A stretch of DNA of 64,000 nt from Linyphia triangularis (Eukaryota > Arthropoda > Arachnida > Araneae > Linyphiidae): the NCBI GenBank assembly GCA_963978545.1, contig OZ021725.1, forward strand, positions 8,078,346 through 8,142,345. Reading direction: 5' to 3'. A model generated the notes under the pieces. It did not search any database, had not been told where the DNA came from, and saw nothing but the letters and a program-made list of their open reading frames with translations. This document shows positions 1-11,810 of the stretch, piece after piece; the first letter of the stretch is position 1; each line of letters starts with the position of its first letter. Made by a program: the position numbers and the translations under genes.

Positions 1-3
1 TAC

Positions 4-774
4 TGTTGCGTGGATGGGTTCAAAAGATTTGAAGCCAAAGCAGATAAATATATTCCAATATAACTCTTCACAGATTCCTTTACAACTCCAGAACTTCTTA
101 TTCTAGTACACTCAATACAGCTCTATACACAACAATCGAGCACAAACAGCAGTTAAACTTGACACACAACTGCTAAATCACCGCAAAAGACAATGCAATA
201 CAGTTCGCTTTCGGAACTCTCTGAATGCTCACTGAGAGACAGCTCAGTAACTCGAGTCAACTAACTAATTCAACTCAGTGATTCAACTAACTCAGTAATT
301 TCAGTCAACTAACGGACTCCACTCAGTAATTCAACTTCACGGCCGGTCTTATATAGGAGTCAATACTTCGTGAATCTTCTAGAGATAGATATTTGGAGAA
401 CTTTCCAGATCGTAATCGAAAAGTCCTATACATGTACATGGGGATCGAAAATGTCGCCCAATGGTCGCCAAGTTTGGCGACATTTGGTGATTTCTCCCCA
501 AATTTGGCGACAAAAATTAGTCACCATAACCATCGCCAACTTGGCTCTACCTCGCCAAATTGGCGAGATTTCCATTACCATAATGCTAAGTGCCCTGCTC
601 CTTGTAAAACTCGTTTCCCAGCGTTATCTCTGTAAAACTCGTTATCAAGCACTAAGACCCATATTGCAGGGAAGCCAAGTTAAGACGAACTATTGCACTG
701 CCTTATGCGAAATGTACATAAATGTTCCTATTTACAAAATTAACTCTACGAAATATTTACAAACATTCGTAACA
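4..774 (+). mobile_element. Solo LTR, copy 1
   Basis: About 770 bp that recurs at 3183-3882 in the same orientation. It begins TGTTGCGTGG and ends ATTCGTAACA, so it has the TG...CA ends of a long terminal repeat. A TATA-like CTTATATAGG lies near 347-356, as expected for an LTR promoter. The base triplet tac before it and atac after it fit a 4-bp target duplication cut by the window edge. Both copies carry several GCCAAATTTGGCGA-like short palindromes after the TATA box. No gag or pol reading frame lies between the two copies and each copy has its own flanking duplication, so these look like two solo LTRs and not the two ends of one provirus. The 158-codon open frame inside is not protein-like. 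Confidence 0.6.
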
Positions 775-894
775 ATACTTTTCTCTGAGCAAGTGGCAGC
801 ACTGCAGTGGGGCATTTGTTTGACAGAAATGTGTACTCTGATTTGATGGAGCAGGCAATTTTCACTCATAATATCAATTTAAACTATTTTACAA

Positions 895-944
895 CTTTTA
901 AAATATATCAAACTTCATGCATGATGTTTGACATATTTTAAAAG
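895..944. other. Cruciform-forming hairpin
   Basis: A near-perfect ~19-bp inverted repeat (CTTTTAAAATATATCAAAC against GTTTGACATATTTTAAAAG) surrounds a short loop that is itself the palindrome ATGCAT. It is not followed by a T-run or a gene, so I give it no function. Confidence 0.7.
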
Positions 945-1899
945 TGAGTTGCATTTTAAGGTAGTAATTTTAAAAGTTAATTTTCTGTTCTCTATCTTAA
1001 AATGAACAGACACAGACAGACATTTTCTATCAATGTTCAAAATTACAGACTTCTATCACGAATTGCAGTTTTTCCTTTCCATCCGCATTACTTCCCCCTC
1101 CCCTCTCCCCATCTTCCAATAATGCCAAACGATATCTAAAGACGTTCTTTAATATGCCCGAAAGGCCTTCTCACCTTGTGTACAGATGCTCTTTCCATTA
1201 AATAATCGTTTGGCACTCTTTGCCCGAACGAACGACACCCACATCCGGGCACACCATTTCCTGCGTTCGAAACAGGGGACCACAGATGTCCTTTTTCGAG
1301 AAACCCCTTCTGCCGGGCAACCGACGAAAATCGTTTGGTCGCCGGGCTCTTCTAATTTGCAGCTGCGTTCGAAGGGAGCATGTGGCCATTTCATTTGCGT
1401 CTGCTGCTAAAAAGCGCGTTTTGCTGCTAATCAGTTTATTCTATGGGGGGGAGAAGCCCGGAAAGATAGGAAGGGGGTGTTAGGAGAGAGAGAGAGATAA
1501 CACCCCCCCATTCCCCTTGAGTATTGTTTTCCAGCTGTGCTCTTATGCGCATGTCATTCTTTATACATCGAGGCATCTCAAATGCTCAGGGTGCAACTTT
1601 GCACCCCAGAGAATTAGTTGTTATACAGTTCCCTATGAATGATGAAAGCTGTATCCGCTACTTTTAAATTTTACTTATTTTGATATATCTAACTGGTAGC
1701 TGGCCAACTTCAATTATCCGCAGGGGCGTTCCTTATAACTGTTTTGCTACAAACGATAAGGATTTTGCCCCCCCCCCCCTCTTTAATTTTCCTATGCCAT
1801 TTAAGGAAAAAAATACTTTGTCAATTTCTAAAGGGCGAATCCCAGTGGGAGGAAATCCCAGAAGTGGAAAAAAAGAGGAAATCCCTCCCAGCCCCAAAA
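945..1899. other. No gene; GC-richer island at about 1150-1480
   Basis: The stretch 1150-1480 is clearly richer in G+C and CpG than its surroundings and has overlapping open frames of 60-90 codons on both strands. None resembles a protein family, and their overlap simply reflects a lack of AT-rich stop codons. It could be a promoter, an exon remnant or an old repeat. A C-run near 1768 marks the approach to the purine array. Nothing else recognised. Confidence 0.5.
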
Positions 1900-2575
1900 A
1901 AAGAAGAAATCTAAAGACAAAAAAAAAAGAAGAGGAAATCAAAAAAAAAAAAAAAAAAAAGAGGAAATCCAAAGAAAAAAAGAGGAAATCCAAAGAAAAA
2001 AAGAGGAAATCCAAAGAAAGTAAAAGAAGAGGAAATCCAAAGAAGAAAAAAAACGAGAAAATCCAAAGAAGGAAAAAAAAAAAAAAGGAAATCAAAAGAA
2101 GAAGAAAAAAAAAAGGAAATAAAAAAAAAAAAAAAAAAAAAAAGAGGAAATCCAAAGAAGAAGAAAAAAAAAGAGAAAATCCAAAGAAGGAAAAAAAAAA
2201 AGGAAATCAATAGAAAAAAAAAGAAGAGGAAATCAAAAGAAGAAAAAAGTGGAAATCCAAAGAAGAAAAAAAAAGAGGAAATCCAAAGAAGAAAAAAAGA
2301 GGAAATCCAAAGAAGAAAAAAAAGAGGAAATCCAAAGAAGAAAAAAAAGAGGAAATCCAAAGAAGAAAAAAAAGAGGAAATCCAAAGAAGAAAAAAAAGA
2401 GGAAATCCAAAGAAGAAAAAAAAGAGGAAATCCAAAGAAGAAAAAAAAGAGGAAATCCAAAGAAGAAAAAAAAGAGGAAATCCAAAGAAGAAAAAAAAGA
2501 GGAAATCCAAAGAAGAAAAAAAAGAGGAAATCCAAAGGAAAAAAAAAAGAGGAAATCCCAGTAAGGATCATCCCC
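1900..2575. repeat. Polypurine tandem array
   Basis: About 670 bp in which one strand is almost only A and G. The repeating word is GAGGAAATCCAAAGAAG plus a run of A, about 22-23 bp per unit; it is very regular from 2240 to 2555 and more degenerate before that. The only pyrimidines are the TCC/TC of the core word. The Lys/Glu-rich frames on one strand and Phe-rich frames on the other are artefacts of composition. The array ends in the word AAGAGGAAATCCC, which is also the outer end of the adjoining foldback element, so it probably grew from that terminus. Confidence 0.9.
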
Positions 2576-2990
2576 TTTTCTCTCAATGTTACAATCCTCT
2601 AGCCCAGTGCATTTAGAAACTACTTTCCATAAAAAATTTGAATTTGGGTGAGTATGTACGAAAAAGATCACCTAATGAAATGACATAAATTGTTTTCGTT
2701 TAATGTCTATCTATTCTAAATGAAAATTAAAATAGCAATAGACAAAACCAGGTGGAGCTACTTCATATACATTGACGTAAGGAATTTAAATATGAAATAA
2801 AATAAATCACACGCTATTTTCGAGTTTTTAATTTGTGTCATTTCATTAAGTGAACATTTTTGTACCTACCCACCAAATTTCAAGATTTTCTGCAAAGTAG
2901 TTTCTAAATGCACTGGGCTAGAAGATTGTAACATAAAGAGTAAAGGGAATTTCCTTTACTAAGGCTTCCTCTTAACAGAACCAAAAAAGA
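2556..2990. mobile_element. Foldback element
   Basis: The left arm (AAGAGGAAATCCCAGTAAGG, then a CTAGCCCAGTGCATTTAGAA block) returns inverted at 2820-2985, ending in CCTTTACTAAGGCTTCCTCTT. The arms are ~170-190 bp around an AT-rich centre. The same arm sequence recurs at 14500-14635, 20905-21262, 23190-23430 and 31560-31780, so this is a dispersed family. It has no coding capacity. The superfamily is not assigned because no target duplication is clear. Confidence 0.7.
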
Positions 2991-3182
2991 AAATGAATAC
3001 ATTAATTTTTATTTTTTTTGCGAAAAAAAATTACAAACTTTTTACTTATGTTGCCTGGGCAATCGCATCACTGATGTTTTTGAAGGCAAGTAGTTATACG
3101 GAACATGATTTAAAGCTAAAGAGAGATTTTCATTGTTGTCATTACGTCTTGGTCTAACGCGGTGTCACTGGTAGAATAATAT

Positions 3183-3882
3183 TGTCGCGTGGATGGGTTC
3201 GAAAGATTTGAAGCCAAAGCAGATCAAAACTTGCTGAAATTTATTCCGATGTAACTCCCGAACTTCTCGTTCAAGTAGACTCAATACAGCAATTTACACA
3301 ACAATAGAGCACAAAACAGCAGTTGAAAATTTGATAACACAACTGCTAAAGTCGCCGCAAAAGACAATGCAATACAGTTCACTTTCGGAACTCTCTGAAT
3401 TCTCGCTGAGAGACAGCTAACTCAGTAACTCTAGTCAACTAACTGACTTAACTCATGGCCGGGCTTATATAGGAAAGTCAATCCTTCGTGAATCTTCTAG
3501 AGATAGAAATTTGGAGGACTTTCCAGATCGTAGTCGAAAAGCCCTATACATGTACATGGGGATCGGAAATGTCGCCAAATGGTAGCCAAATTTGGCGACA
3601 TTTGGCAATTTCTCGCCAAATCTGGCGACTAAAATTAGTCACCAAAACCGTCGCCAACTTGGCGAGATTGCCATTAACCATAATGTTAAATGGCCTTCTC
3701 TTTGTAAAACTCGTTTGCCAGCATTATCTCTGTAAAACTCGTTATCAAGAATTAAGAGACACATTGCAGGAAAGCCAACTAAAGAACTCTTGCACTGCCT
3801 TATGCGAAATGTACATAAATTTCCCTTTTTACATAATTAATACTACTTAGAAATATTTACAAATATACAGAAATTCGTAACA
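3183..3882 (+). mobile_element. Solo LTR, copy 2
   Basis: Second copy of the LTR at 4-774, beginning TGTCGCGTGG and ending TTCGTAACA, with the TATA-like CTTATATAGG near 3464-3473. It is flanked by atat on both sides (a 4-bp target duplication). It is about 70 bp shorter than copy 1 through small deletions and lacks part of the repeated CTCAGTAATTCAACT run. The open frame at 3488-3850 matches the first copy's open frame in position but shows no domain. Confidence 0.6.
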
Positions 3883-4189
3883 ATATGAATTTGGAAAGCT
3901 TAATAAAATTAGACACATGGAGCCGTTTACTTTAGTGTGGTTCTTATAAAAGGTTAAAAAGGAAATTTCGTCCAATTTTAACTCTGACCGTCTCATTTTT
4001 TTATTCTTTCCCCTTTTTACCCATTTTGACAGTGTACCAGATTTCATTCCGATAAATTTATATTAACTAGTCTCGGCAACTAGCCTGAAGTTGTTAAAAA
4101 GACGACCCAAATTGTTGCTTTTTGTGCAGTCTTAGCTGTACAAACCTATAGAATGTCTCTTATACAACTAATTTTGTCTTATTCTTTGC
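3883..4189. other. No gene seen
   Basis: AT-rich DNA between the solo LTR and the hAT element. Nothing recognised on either strand. Confidence 0.6.
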
Positions 4190-4197
4190 TATGTATA

Positions 4198-5014
4198 CAG
4201 GGCCTGATTTACCATTAGGCCCACTAGGCCTGGGCCTAGGGGCCCCCAAATTTGGGGGCCCCTAAATTTTGAAAATTTTCTGAAAATTTCAAATATAATG
4301 GTCTTTTTATGGGAAGTACTGAACAAAAATAATAACAATTTTTTAGTTACACATCAGCAAATTCCATATTTTTTATAGTCACAAAGAGTTAAGTTAGATA
4401 GATTAATCTAATGAAACCTAATTAAGCAAATCTTTCCGGTTCAGCCAATCATATATAACTTCGTCATATGTACATGGAGACAAAGGCTTTACGCCGCTGT
4501 TCTCCTTCTCTCGCCTCTTGTAAAGAGATGTTCACCAACCAACCAACCATATACAACTTCTTATATTATGAAATGAAAGAGTCTTTGTGATTGGTTGCTT
4601 TGCAGGCTCTTCCGTGGACTTTTTTGGCCCTCCTTTTTAGTGAGATCGTAGAAACAGTGAAAAGGTTACTTTGTATTATTTCCAATTATTGTTATAAAAT
4701 TAAGTAATCTTTATTATTATATAATTTGTGAACCCTGTGGTAAAATGTAAGTTTCAAATACAGGAAAGTGTACTTTAAAATTAGTGTTCATGGGGGATCT
4801 TGATTAATTCAAAAGTTCTGAGCAAATCAAGATCATACTAATTATAACAAAAAAATCGTCTGAAAGTAAACTAAGAGTTTTAATTGTAAAAAGTTAGTCT
4901 TAACGAATGTAGCTTGATCTGGTAATATTGTGACGTAAAGAAATAAATATTTGCTATTGGGGCCCCTCTTTGAATGTTGGGCCTACAGTAAAAATTTTTC
5001 TAAATCAGGCCCTG
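4198..5014. mobile_element. Non-autonomous hAT element (CAGGGCCTGAT family)
   Basis: The ends are CAGGGCCTGATTTACC and the inverse TAAATCAGGCCCTG, and the 8-bp sequence TATGTATA lies on both sides (4190-4197 and 5015-5022). An exact 8-bp duplication with CAG...CTG ends is the hAT signature. The subterminal parts are rich in GGGCCC words. No transposase frame remains in the 817 bp. A second family member is at 41230-41841, also inserted in a TATATATA-type target. Confidence 0.9.
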
Positions 5015-5039
5015 TATGTATATATGTTTAGCAATGTGT

Positions 5040-5110
5040 ACTAGCGGGGATCTCGAACCGAGGACTCCTAGATCAAAAGATAGGCACGCTAACCACTACA
5101 CAAAAGATAT
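5040..5110 (-). pseudogene. tRNA-like relic
   Basis: On the minus strand the sequence has an A-box-like TAGTGGTTAGCGTG and a B-box-like CGGTTCGAGATCC about 30 bases later. The anticodon-stem bases pair imperfectly and the T stem does not close, so it is a tRNA-derived remnant (a SINE head or a pseudo-tRNA) and not a working tRNA gene. Confidence 0.5.
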
Positions 5111-5384
5111 CACGGTTGTCTAGGTGTTGTATCTGTTTTTTGTTTTTGTTTTTTTAATCTATTATATTAGCTTCGATTTTGTGTGTCAATGGTGGCGGAA
5201 TCTGCTGAGGCCTAATCAACTCATTTGCAGTCATCCAATCGGGCTGAAACTCGTCAGATAGATTCGATGTCGATAACAATGATTTCCATCAAATTTTGGG
5301 GGCTGTCACTGTCACTAAAAGGTCACTTTAACGGAATACTAATAACCCTTTTTGCCATCACCCAATCGCGCGGAAATAGCATTT
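5111..5384. other. No gene seen
   Basis: Moderately AT-rich sequence between the tRNA-like relic and the interspersed repeat. Part of it (from about 5340) may be the start of that repeat, but the partner copy runs off the window, so the boundary cannot be set. Confidence 0.4.
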
Positions 5385-5900
5385 AACTGACTATTGAAGA
5401 AACTCTTTCCTGTTGCCAATTTTTTTAAATAAATAAATAAATAAACAAACAAACAAACAAACAAACAAACAAACAAATAAATAAATAAATAAATAAATAA
5501 ATAAATTTAATCAGAATAAATAAATTAGTTTAATCAGAATAAATAAAAGATATTTGGATGTGAGTACATAAATTCTCCTTCATTTTTAATAAATAAATTT
5601 TGAAAGGTAATTTGGCACACATTTTGCTGATAGAAATATTTTTGATATTTAAAATTAGATGCAAATACTTAGAACACGCTGGTTACAGAATCGGTGCTGT
5701 GTTGACGAATACAAAAATTGGCAATGCATATAAAGGATTTATATTAAAGACTTTATTTTCATGGGTTATATAATTGTTGCATAAGTTTGGATTGTAATTT
5801 ATTGAAATGGACGGTGAAAATGCTGTTGACACTTTACGTAAATAGCGGTTCTCAACTAGCGAAATAACCAAAGAAGCAGTAGATATTTTGTTAAGTAAAT
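5385..5900 (+). repeat. Interspersed repeat, plus-strand copy
   Basis: Matches the inverted sequence at 63590-64000 in several blocks: GAAGAAACTCTTTCCTGTTG, AGATATTTGGATGTGAGT, TTTTGCTGATAGAAAT and TGCATATAAAGGATTTATAT. Between the first two blocks this copy holds a simple-repeat expansion. The 89-codon minus-strand frame at 5683-5952 falls inside the repeat and is not conserved as a protein in the other copy. Confidence 0.6.
5418..5506. repeat. AAAC/AAAT microsatellite
   Basis: Runs of AAAT, then AAAC, then AAAT tetranucleotides. The other copy of the surrounding repeat has only a short AAAT-like stretch here, so the expansion happened in this copy. Confidence 0.95.
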
Positions 5901-7214
5901 GCCTTACATTTAAATTAACCATAAGATAACAATGAGAAGAATAATGATACACACAAGTTTATTTCATTCTGAAATAAATAAAATACAAAAATGTTTATAA
6001 GAATGTTACTTTATTAAAACAAAGTATTTAAATTTTTCAGAATAACTGCATCAATTTAAATTGCACTCATGAAACATTTGTTGTTTTGACTCAAATGAAG
6101 TAATCACCTATGGCAGCAATCATAAGAAATGCCCCAAAATGTGCTTCGTAGTACTTTTGAATACTTCCAAGATGCATCTTTTAACGTGTAAAATATCTAT
6201 CTGTTATATTATATTTAAAATATTAATATTGTTGTGAAATTTTCACCGATGAAATGATGAAGCAGTTTTTTCTAAATAAAAACTATAATTTATTCTTCCT
6301 TCGAAAGCTCACAAAACTTCTCCGACCAACAGAACAATTACCATCAAGGTTCAATACAAGCATCGGTATGTACAACTTCGAACACAGCGATAATTCAGCA
6401 CCTCGAAAATGAACAGAAATCCGAAGCTTTCCGAACAGCAAACGATACTTAACTGATCTGATTTCATTTTTTTTCGCCTCTTTTCATGGGTTCGCGGCAG
6501 AAATTTCTAGCAAAATCCAGTCAACCAATCACCTGATGGAAATGCCTCGATTTAGGTGTTGCCATCTTTTTCCAGCCTATATTATCGTTGATAACAAATA
6601 AAATAAAATAGAACTTTAAAAAAAATACGTCACTATTTACAATTTTATACAAACGATTTTTGATACAATATGAAAACTGTAGGGTATAATGATTAAATAT
6701 TTGGTAAATAGCCTTACTCAGAATTTCGAAATTGTTATAAGTCACTTCTATGCAAATGAACTTTCAGTAATTTTAAGTAAAACCAAAGAAGTAAATACAA
6801 TGTAAATAAAGTTTTAGATGTTATAATATGATTTTTAATACTTTCTTGAAAAAAATATTTTAAATTAAAATTTTCAACATCAGAACACTTACAGAACAAC
6901 AAAAATTTAGAATGTAAGTTTAATAGAATTTATTTGAACTGTTGTTTTTAAATAACAGAAAGAATCGATGAAATTCCATAACCTGCACACTAAATAAAGT
7001 TTTTTTAAATATAATTTTCTAAGGTCTAAATGGCATAAAAGTATCTAGAAAAATAGCTCCAAAATTAGTTTTTCATACTGTGACACGTCATCTGTATTAT
7101 ATTTCACTACTTCTGCCTTTAAAATAAAAATTAATTTTTTTTAAACGAAATTATGAAAGAGAACAAAGTATTTTAGGTGATTATGAAAAAATATATATTC
7201 CAAAAATATATTTA
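5901..7214. other. No gene; AT-rich DNA
   Basis: Mostly very AT-rich with short open frames that look random. The part at 6235-6550 is somewhat GC-richer and begins TTGTGAAATTTTCACCGATG, like a possible LTR or MITE end, but no matching end was found. Confidence 0.5.
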
Positions 7215-8336
7215 AAGGGCTGATATATTTAAAGGGCTGGCGACAATTTTCGGCCCATTAAAAAAATTCAATCCATGTAATCTTCAATTATTTTTCAAAG
7301 CTCATTTTATTTTCATTCATTCAAATGACATACATGTCATTCGGTTACAACTACCAAACTACTTATGTTGAAAATTTCAGAGCAGTAGCCCTATTAGATA
7401 TCGTTTTGTTAAATATATATTAATTAATTAAAAAAATATTTAAAAAAGAACTAAATAAAAATTAAAAATTCTGTTTTTCAAAAGGCCAAATAAAAGGCCC
7501 AAAACTACTTGTGTTGAAAATTTCAGAGCGTTAGCCCTATCGAAAATCGTTTTGTAAAATATTTATTGATAAATTAAAAAATTAATTAAAAAGACTAAAT
7601 AAAAATTTTAAAATCTGTTTTTTAAAAGTCCAATTAGGAGGCTAAAACTACTAATTTTGAAATTTTCAGAGCTGTAGCCCTATTAGAAACCGTTTTGTAA
7701 AATATTTATTAATTAATAAAAAATAAAAAAAATAAAAAAAAAAAAAAAACTATCAACAAATTTAAAATTCTGTTTTGAAGAGTTAAATAAGAAGGCCAAA
7801 ATTACTTACGTTGAAAATTTTAGACTGTAACCCTATTAGAAGTCGTTTTGTAGTAAATTTTTTTTTTAATTAACTAATTAAGAAAATTAATTCAAAATAT
7901 CTAATTAAAATTTTAACATTCTGTTTTTCAAAAGTCGAATTAGAAAGCTAAAACTACTTACGTTGAAAATTTCAGAGCTGTATCTCTACTTGAAGTAACT
8001 TTGTAAAAAAAAATTATTAATTAAAATATTAATTAAAAAGGAACTAATTAAAATTTTAACATTCTGTTTGACATACATAAAATTAGAAGGCCAAAACTTT
8101 TTATGTTGAAAATTTCAGAGCTGTATCTCTACTTTGAGTAACTTCGTAAAAAACAAATTAATTAAAATATTAATTAAAAAAGAAATAATTTAAATTTTAA
8201 CATTCTTTTTGATATACATAAAATTAGGAGGCCAAAGCTTCTTGCGTTGAAAATTTCAGAGCTCTAATCCAATTTTTAAGTAGGTTTCTATAGATCCACA
8301 GAGAGACAGACACACAGCTTGTTTTATTATTATAGA
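7215..8336 (-). mobile_element. Helitron-like fragment with ~145-bp internal repeats
   Basis: On the minus strand it starts TCTATAATAATAAAAC (5' end at 8336, host A before it), the Helitron-type 5' end seen in the two related copies at 24977 and 28864. Leftwards it holds about seven tandem units of ~145 bp. Each has a conserved ~75-bp block (words: CAAAACGATTTCTAATAGGG, GAAATTTTCAACATAAGTAG) and a variable AT linker of TTAATTAATT words. No CTAG 3' terminus was found on the left, so this copy is truncated. No replicase or helicase frame is present. Confidence 0.6.
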
Positions 8337-8909
8337 TACGGGTCAAAATCACGGAACGGGAAAATATGGCTCATCAAGACTTTGATATTGAAATTTCATG
8401 CAAACAAGTTTGTTATTTCTAATTACTTTCAATAAGCTTATTTTCTATAGGAATTTAATTTAAAGTATGCACTCTAAATTCTAATACTAAGTTGGTGTTT
8501 TTTTGCTGTAATCCAAATCCAGTCAAAAGTAACATGACAGTAAATAATTTATTTTCTTCTATTTCTTCTTCTTATTTTTTTTTAAAGATTTTAAGAGTAT
8601 TATGACATTATTTAATGAGTAAAAGACAATAATTCTTTTGTCTTTAGCATTTTTATTACCGCGCTTTTTAACACTTAATAGATCACCAACGAATTTTCAA
8701 ATTAATGGATTGCGTTCAAATTTTTTGAGCCTTTTCTCTCTTTTTGTTTTCTTTTCTTCTAAAAATGATCAAAAACTCGAAATAGTATAAGATATCAATA
8801 GAAAAGTTGCATCTCGCGCGCTTAACGTCATTTCGACGATGGGCCTCATTCCGGAGACGTCGCCGGAATGACGAACTTTCCTTCTACATCGTGTAGCGAT
8901 TAGGCTTAA

Positions 8910-9627
8910 GGGGGTGCGATACCGAAAATAAAAAAAAAAATTATTTATGTACATTTTTACGTCAAAAATTTATTTTATGTATTAGATACTATTTATATAT
9001 CTTTGAGAAAATGTTTTTTTAAATATTGTGTTTTGTTATTTAAAAAAAAAAATTAAAAACCAAGAAAAATCCATAATAATTGATGTTTGCGTATTTTGAT
9101 ATAAGTCAAGAAAAAATATTTTTTTTTTCAAAGTGAAAGCTTTCTGTAATACATAATTATATAAAGAAAATTTTGTCTTCACAGAATTTTGATAGGTGAA
9201 CTAAAAAAAATTCAAAAAATTCTCAAAGTTAAAATATTGAATTTTTTTTTTTATGTTATCTTTTACGCTAAAAATTATATTTTAAAGCTGAATTAAAAAA
9301 ATAAAATTCTGCGAAGACAAAATATTTAAAACTATATAAATTAAAAGCTCCAAAAATTTGAATAGCCAATTGTTAATGGTTCTGGAGATATATCGATTTG
9401 AATATGCAACATCTGTGAAAAACACTAGTGCTCGAAAAACGCACTTTAAGCAGACGCTTCAAGGTGTTACGCCCATTAGTGATGTTTAAATCACAGGTAA
9501 TTTTGTGGCGTTCTAATCACCGGAGGAATAAGATAAAAACATCATTCTCTTCAGGAATGTATGAACTATTTTTTAAAATCAGAAAATAAATTTGGGATTT
9601 TTGAAGAAATTTCGGTACCATACCCCC
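8910..9627. mobile_element. piggyBac-like MITE 1
   Basis: 718 bp with ends GGGGGTGCGATACCGAAA and, inverted, GGGGGTATGGTACCGAAATT, bounded by TTAA on both sides (8906-8909 and 9628-9631). TTAA target duplication is the piggyBac hallmark. No transposase frame. It is an inverted near-copy of the element at 9728-10448. Confidence 0.75.
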
Positions 9628-9727
9628 TTAACTGAATACGATGACCATATGCAGTCATAAATAAAACAACATGTCAATGTAATCATCAATGTCAACAGTT
9701 TAATATTCGGGCACATTAAAACATTAA

Positions 9728-10448
9728 GGGGGTCCAGTACCGAAATTTCTTCAAAAATCCCAATTTTTTTTCTGATTTTAAAAAATAGTTCATACATTTC
9801 TGAAGAGAATGATTTTTTTATCTTATTCCTCCGGTGATTAGAACGCCACAAAATTACCTGTGATTTAAACATCACTAATGGGCGTAACACCTTGAAGCGT
9901 CTGCTTAAAGTGCGTTTTTCGAGCACTAGTGTTTTTCACAGATGTTGCATATTCAAATCGATATATCTCCAGAACCATTAACAACTGGCTATTCAAATTT
10001 TTGGAGCATTTAATGTATATAGTTTTAAATATTTTGCCTTCCCAGAATTTTATTTTTTTAATTCTGTTTTAAAATATAACATTTAGCGTAAAAGATAACA
10101 TAAAAAAAAAGCAAAAATTTCAATATTTTAACTTTGAGAATTTTTAAAATTTTTTTTTAATTCACCTATCAAAATTCTGTGAAGACAAAATTTTCTTTAT
10201 ATAATTATGTATTACAGAAAGCTTTCACTTTGAAAAAAAAAAAAATTTTTCTTGACTTATATCAAAATACGCAAACATCAATTATATGGATTTTTCTTGA
10301 TTTTAAAATTTTTTTTTAAATAACAAAACACAATATTTAAAAAAACATTTTCTCAAAGATATATAAATAGTATCTCATACATAAAATAAATTTTTGACGT
10401 AAAAATGTACATAAATAAAGTTTTTTTTATTTTCGGTACCGCACCCCC
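9728..10448. mobile_element. piggyBac-like MITE 2
   Basis: 721 bp, ends GGGGGTCCAGTACCGAAATT and, inverted, GGGGGTGCGGTACCGAAAAT, bounded by TTAA (9724-9727 and 10449-10452). It lies 92-100 bp from MITE 1 in opposite orientation, so together they form a ~1.5 kb inverted repeat. The 115-codon frame at 9579-9926 (-) crosses the gap between the two elements and is not a gene. Confidence 0.75.
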
Positions 10449-11734
10449 TTAAATATGGACCGTCGCCAAAATGATGGATGCACAAAGTTAAGACTAAATG
10501 TCAATCGATTTTAATGTGAGAAATAAAATTATGTCCACCTCCATTATCATAATTACGCGTGAATTGAATAGTTTTGCACTAAAATGTGAGAAGTTCGGAC
10601 GTTTATGTTAAATGGTTACAGTTACGGAATGGAAAATGATGACGTCATCGAAATGATGCATGGTTTTGGGACACAGTAAAAACACTGAATAAAAAAAAAA
10701 TATGACTGGATTTTACAGAAAAGTTTTTTTTTTAATACTATAGAGAATTCAGAATTAGTAATTACCCAAAATTTGAAAATGAAATGAAGACAATTGGTGT
10801 ATACAATGAAAATGATTACGCTTGATATTCGCCGGGGACAGTCACTGAAATGACGTTATCGAACTTTAAAACGATCTTTTGTCAAATTATTACACCCATC
10901 CCCCAATTTTTTCAAGTTTTTTGATAAAAAATTCATTAGGTTTGTATTTATTTTGTTTTCCAAGAGTATTTCATTTATAAAAACACTATGGACACGTTTT
11001 AGTCCGTTTCATTACTTTAACACAACTCCGCTTGTTTGATGCAATAATTTTTTAAAAGATGGCACCACAAAACTGAGCCTAACTGATTTTGGTGGCGCCA
11101 TCTGTGTTATTGCAGATAGTGTAAATCTAAAACAGTGTAAAAAGTTCCATAAATAAAATTGTATTGACTCCTATATAAAAATAAGCCCATTAGTATTAAA
11201 AGAAACTAAAAGCTACCATTTATGTCTTCAGAAAATTTCTAATACTTTCTGCGTGAAAGCTAAATAATACATCAGATAAAACAATAATTAAGCATGGTTG
11301 TTGCTGTCAATTTTAATTAAATAAGATAAGAAAAAAAAATAAGTTTAAAGACTATTACTAAAATAAACATTGAAAGCACTCCTTAAAATTAATCTTGAAG
11401 TTTAAAAAAAAGAAGAACCAACTCTGATAGATATTGTAAATATTCTTTATGAATCCTTTGAATCCTGTTGTCAGTTTTCAATTGTACCGGGCAATAATAA
11501 ATACAAATCAAAAACGAAAAGAAGCAAAATATTTTCATGTAAACCGCACTCTAAAAACGAATTCATATGAAACATAATGTGAATGTTGTAAATTTTTTTT
11601 TATTGTTTTTAAAATTCAAACTACAAAAACAATTCAAAAATTCCTGGCATCATAAACATTATTAAGTTGGGTGTAACTATGTAAATACTAAATCCAGATT
11701 TAAAAATATATAAATATATATATTTACTTTTGCA

Positions 11735-11810
11735 CAGTGGTACAGTATCATCCTCGAGATGTAATGGTCCCGGGATCGAGACCCGTTCACTCACATGAAA
11801 GCTGCATGCG
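11735..11810 (+). pseudogene. tRNA-like stub 1
   Basis: GCACAGTGGTACAGTAT (A-box-like) is followed by GGTCCCGGGATCGAGACCCG (B-box-like). The same unit recurs at 12037-12115 and 16657-16735, always on the 3' side of a RelE-like ORF and pointing toward it. This fits a SINE head or a tRNA-derived part of the repeat module. Confidence 0.5.

Larger units (their letters stand above)
8337..11720. repeat. Module flank shared with the arms of the 23-32 kb palindrome
   Basis: 8337-8815 matches 24978-25455, and 10930-11720 matches 25470-26260. Within the second part is a local inverted repeat (GATGGCACCAC ... GTGGCGCCATC, about 11058-11105) that is also in both palindrome arms. The 2.1 kb between them (8820-10925) is absent from the palindrome. 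It carries two piggyBac-like MITEs and short words such as GTCGCCGGAATGACG, and it is either an insertion here or a deletion there. No gene seen. Confidence 0.65.

Noticed and set aside
1149..1483. Overlapping open frames on both strands
   Set aside because: Five mutually overlapping frames in a GC-richer patch, with no domain or conserved start.
1680..2671. Long Lys/Glu-rich and Phe-rich open frames
   Set aside because: They are products of the polypurine array on its two strands; no stop codons can occur in such DNA, so openness means nothing.
4..3882. A complete LTR retrotransposon bounded by the two LTR-like repeats
   Set aside because: No gag/pol frame lies between, and each repeat has its own flanking short duplication, so two solo LTRs fit better.
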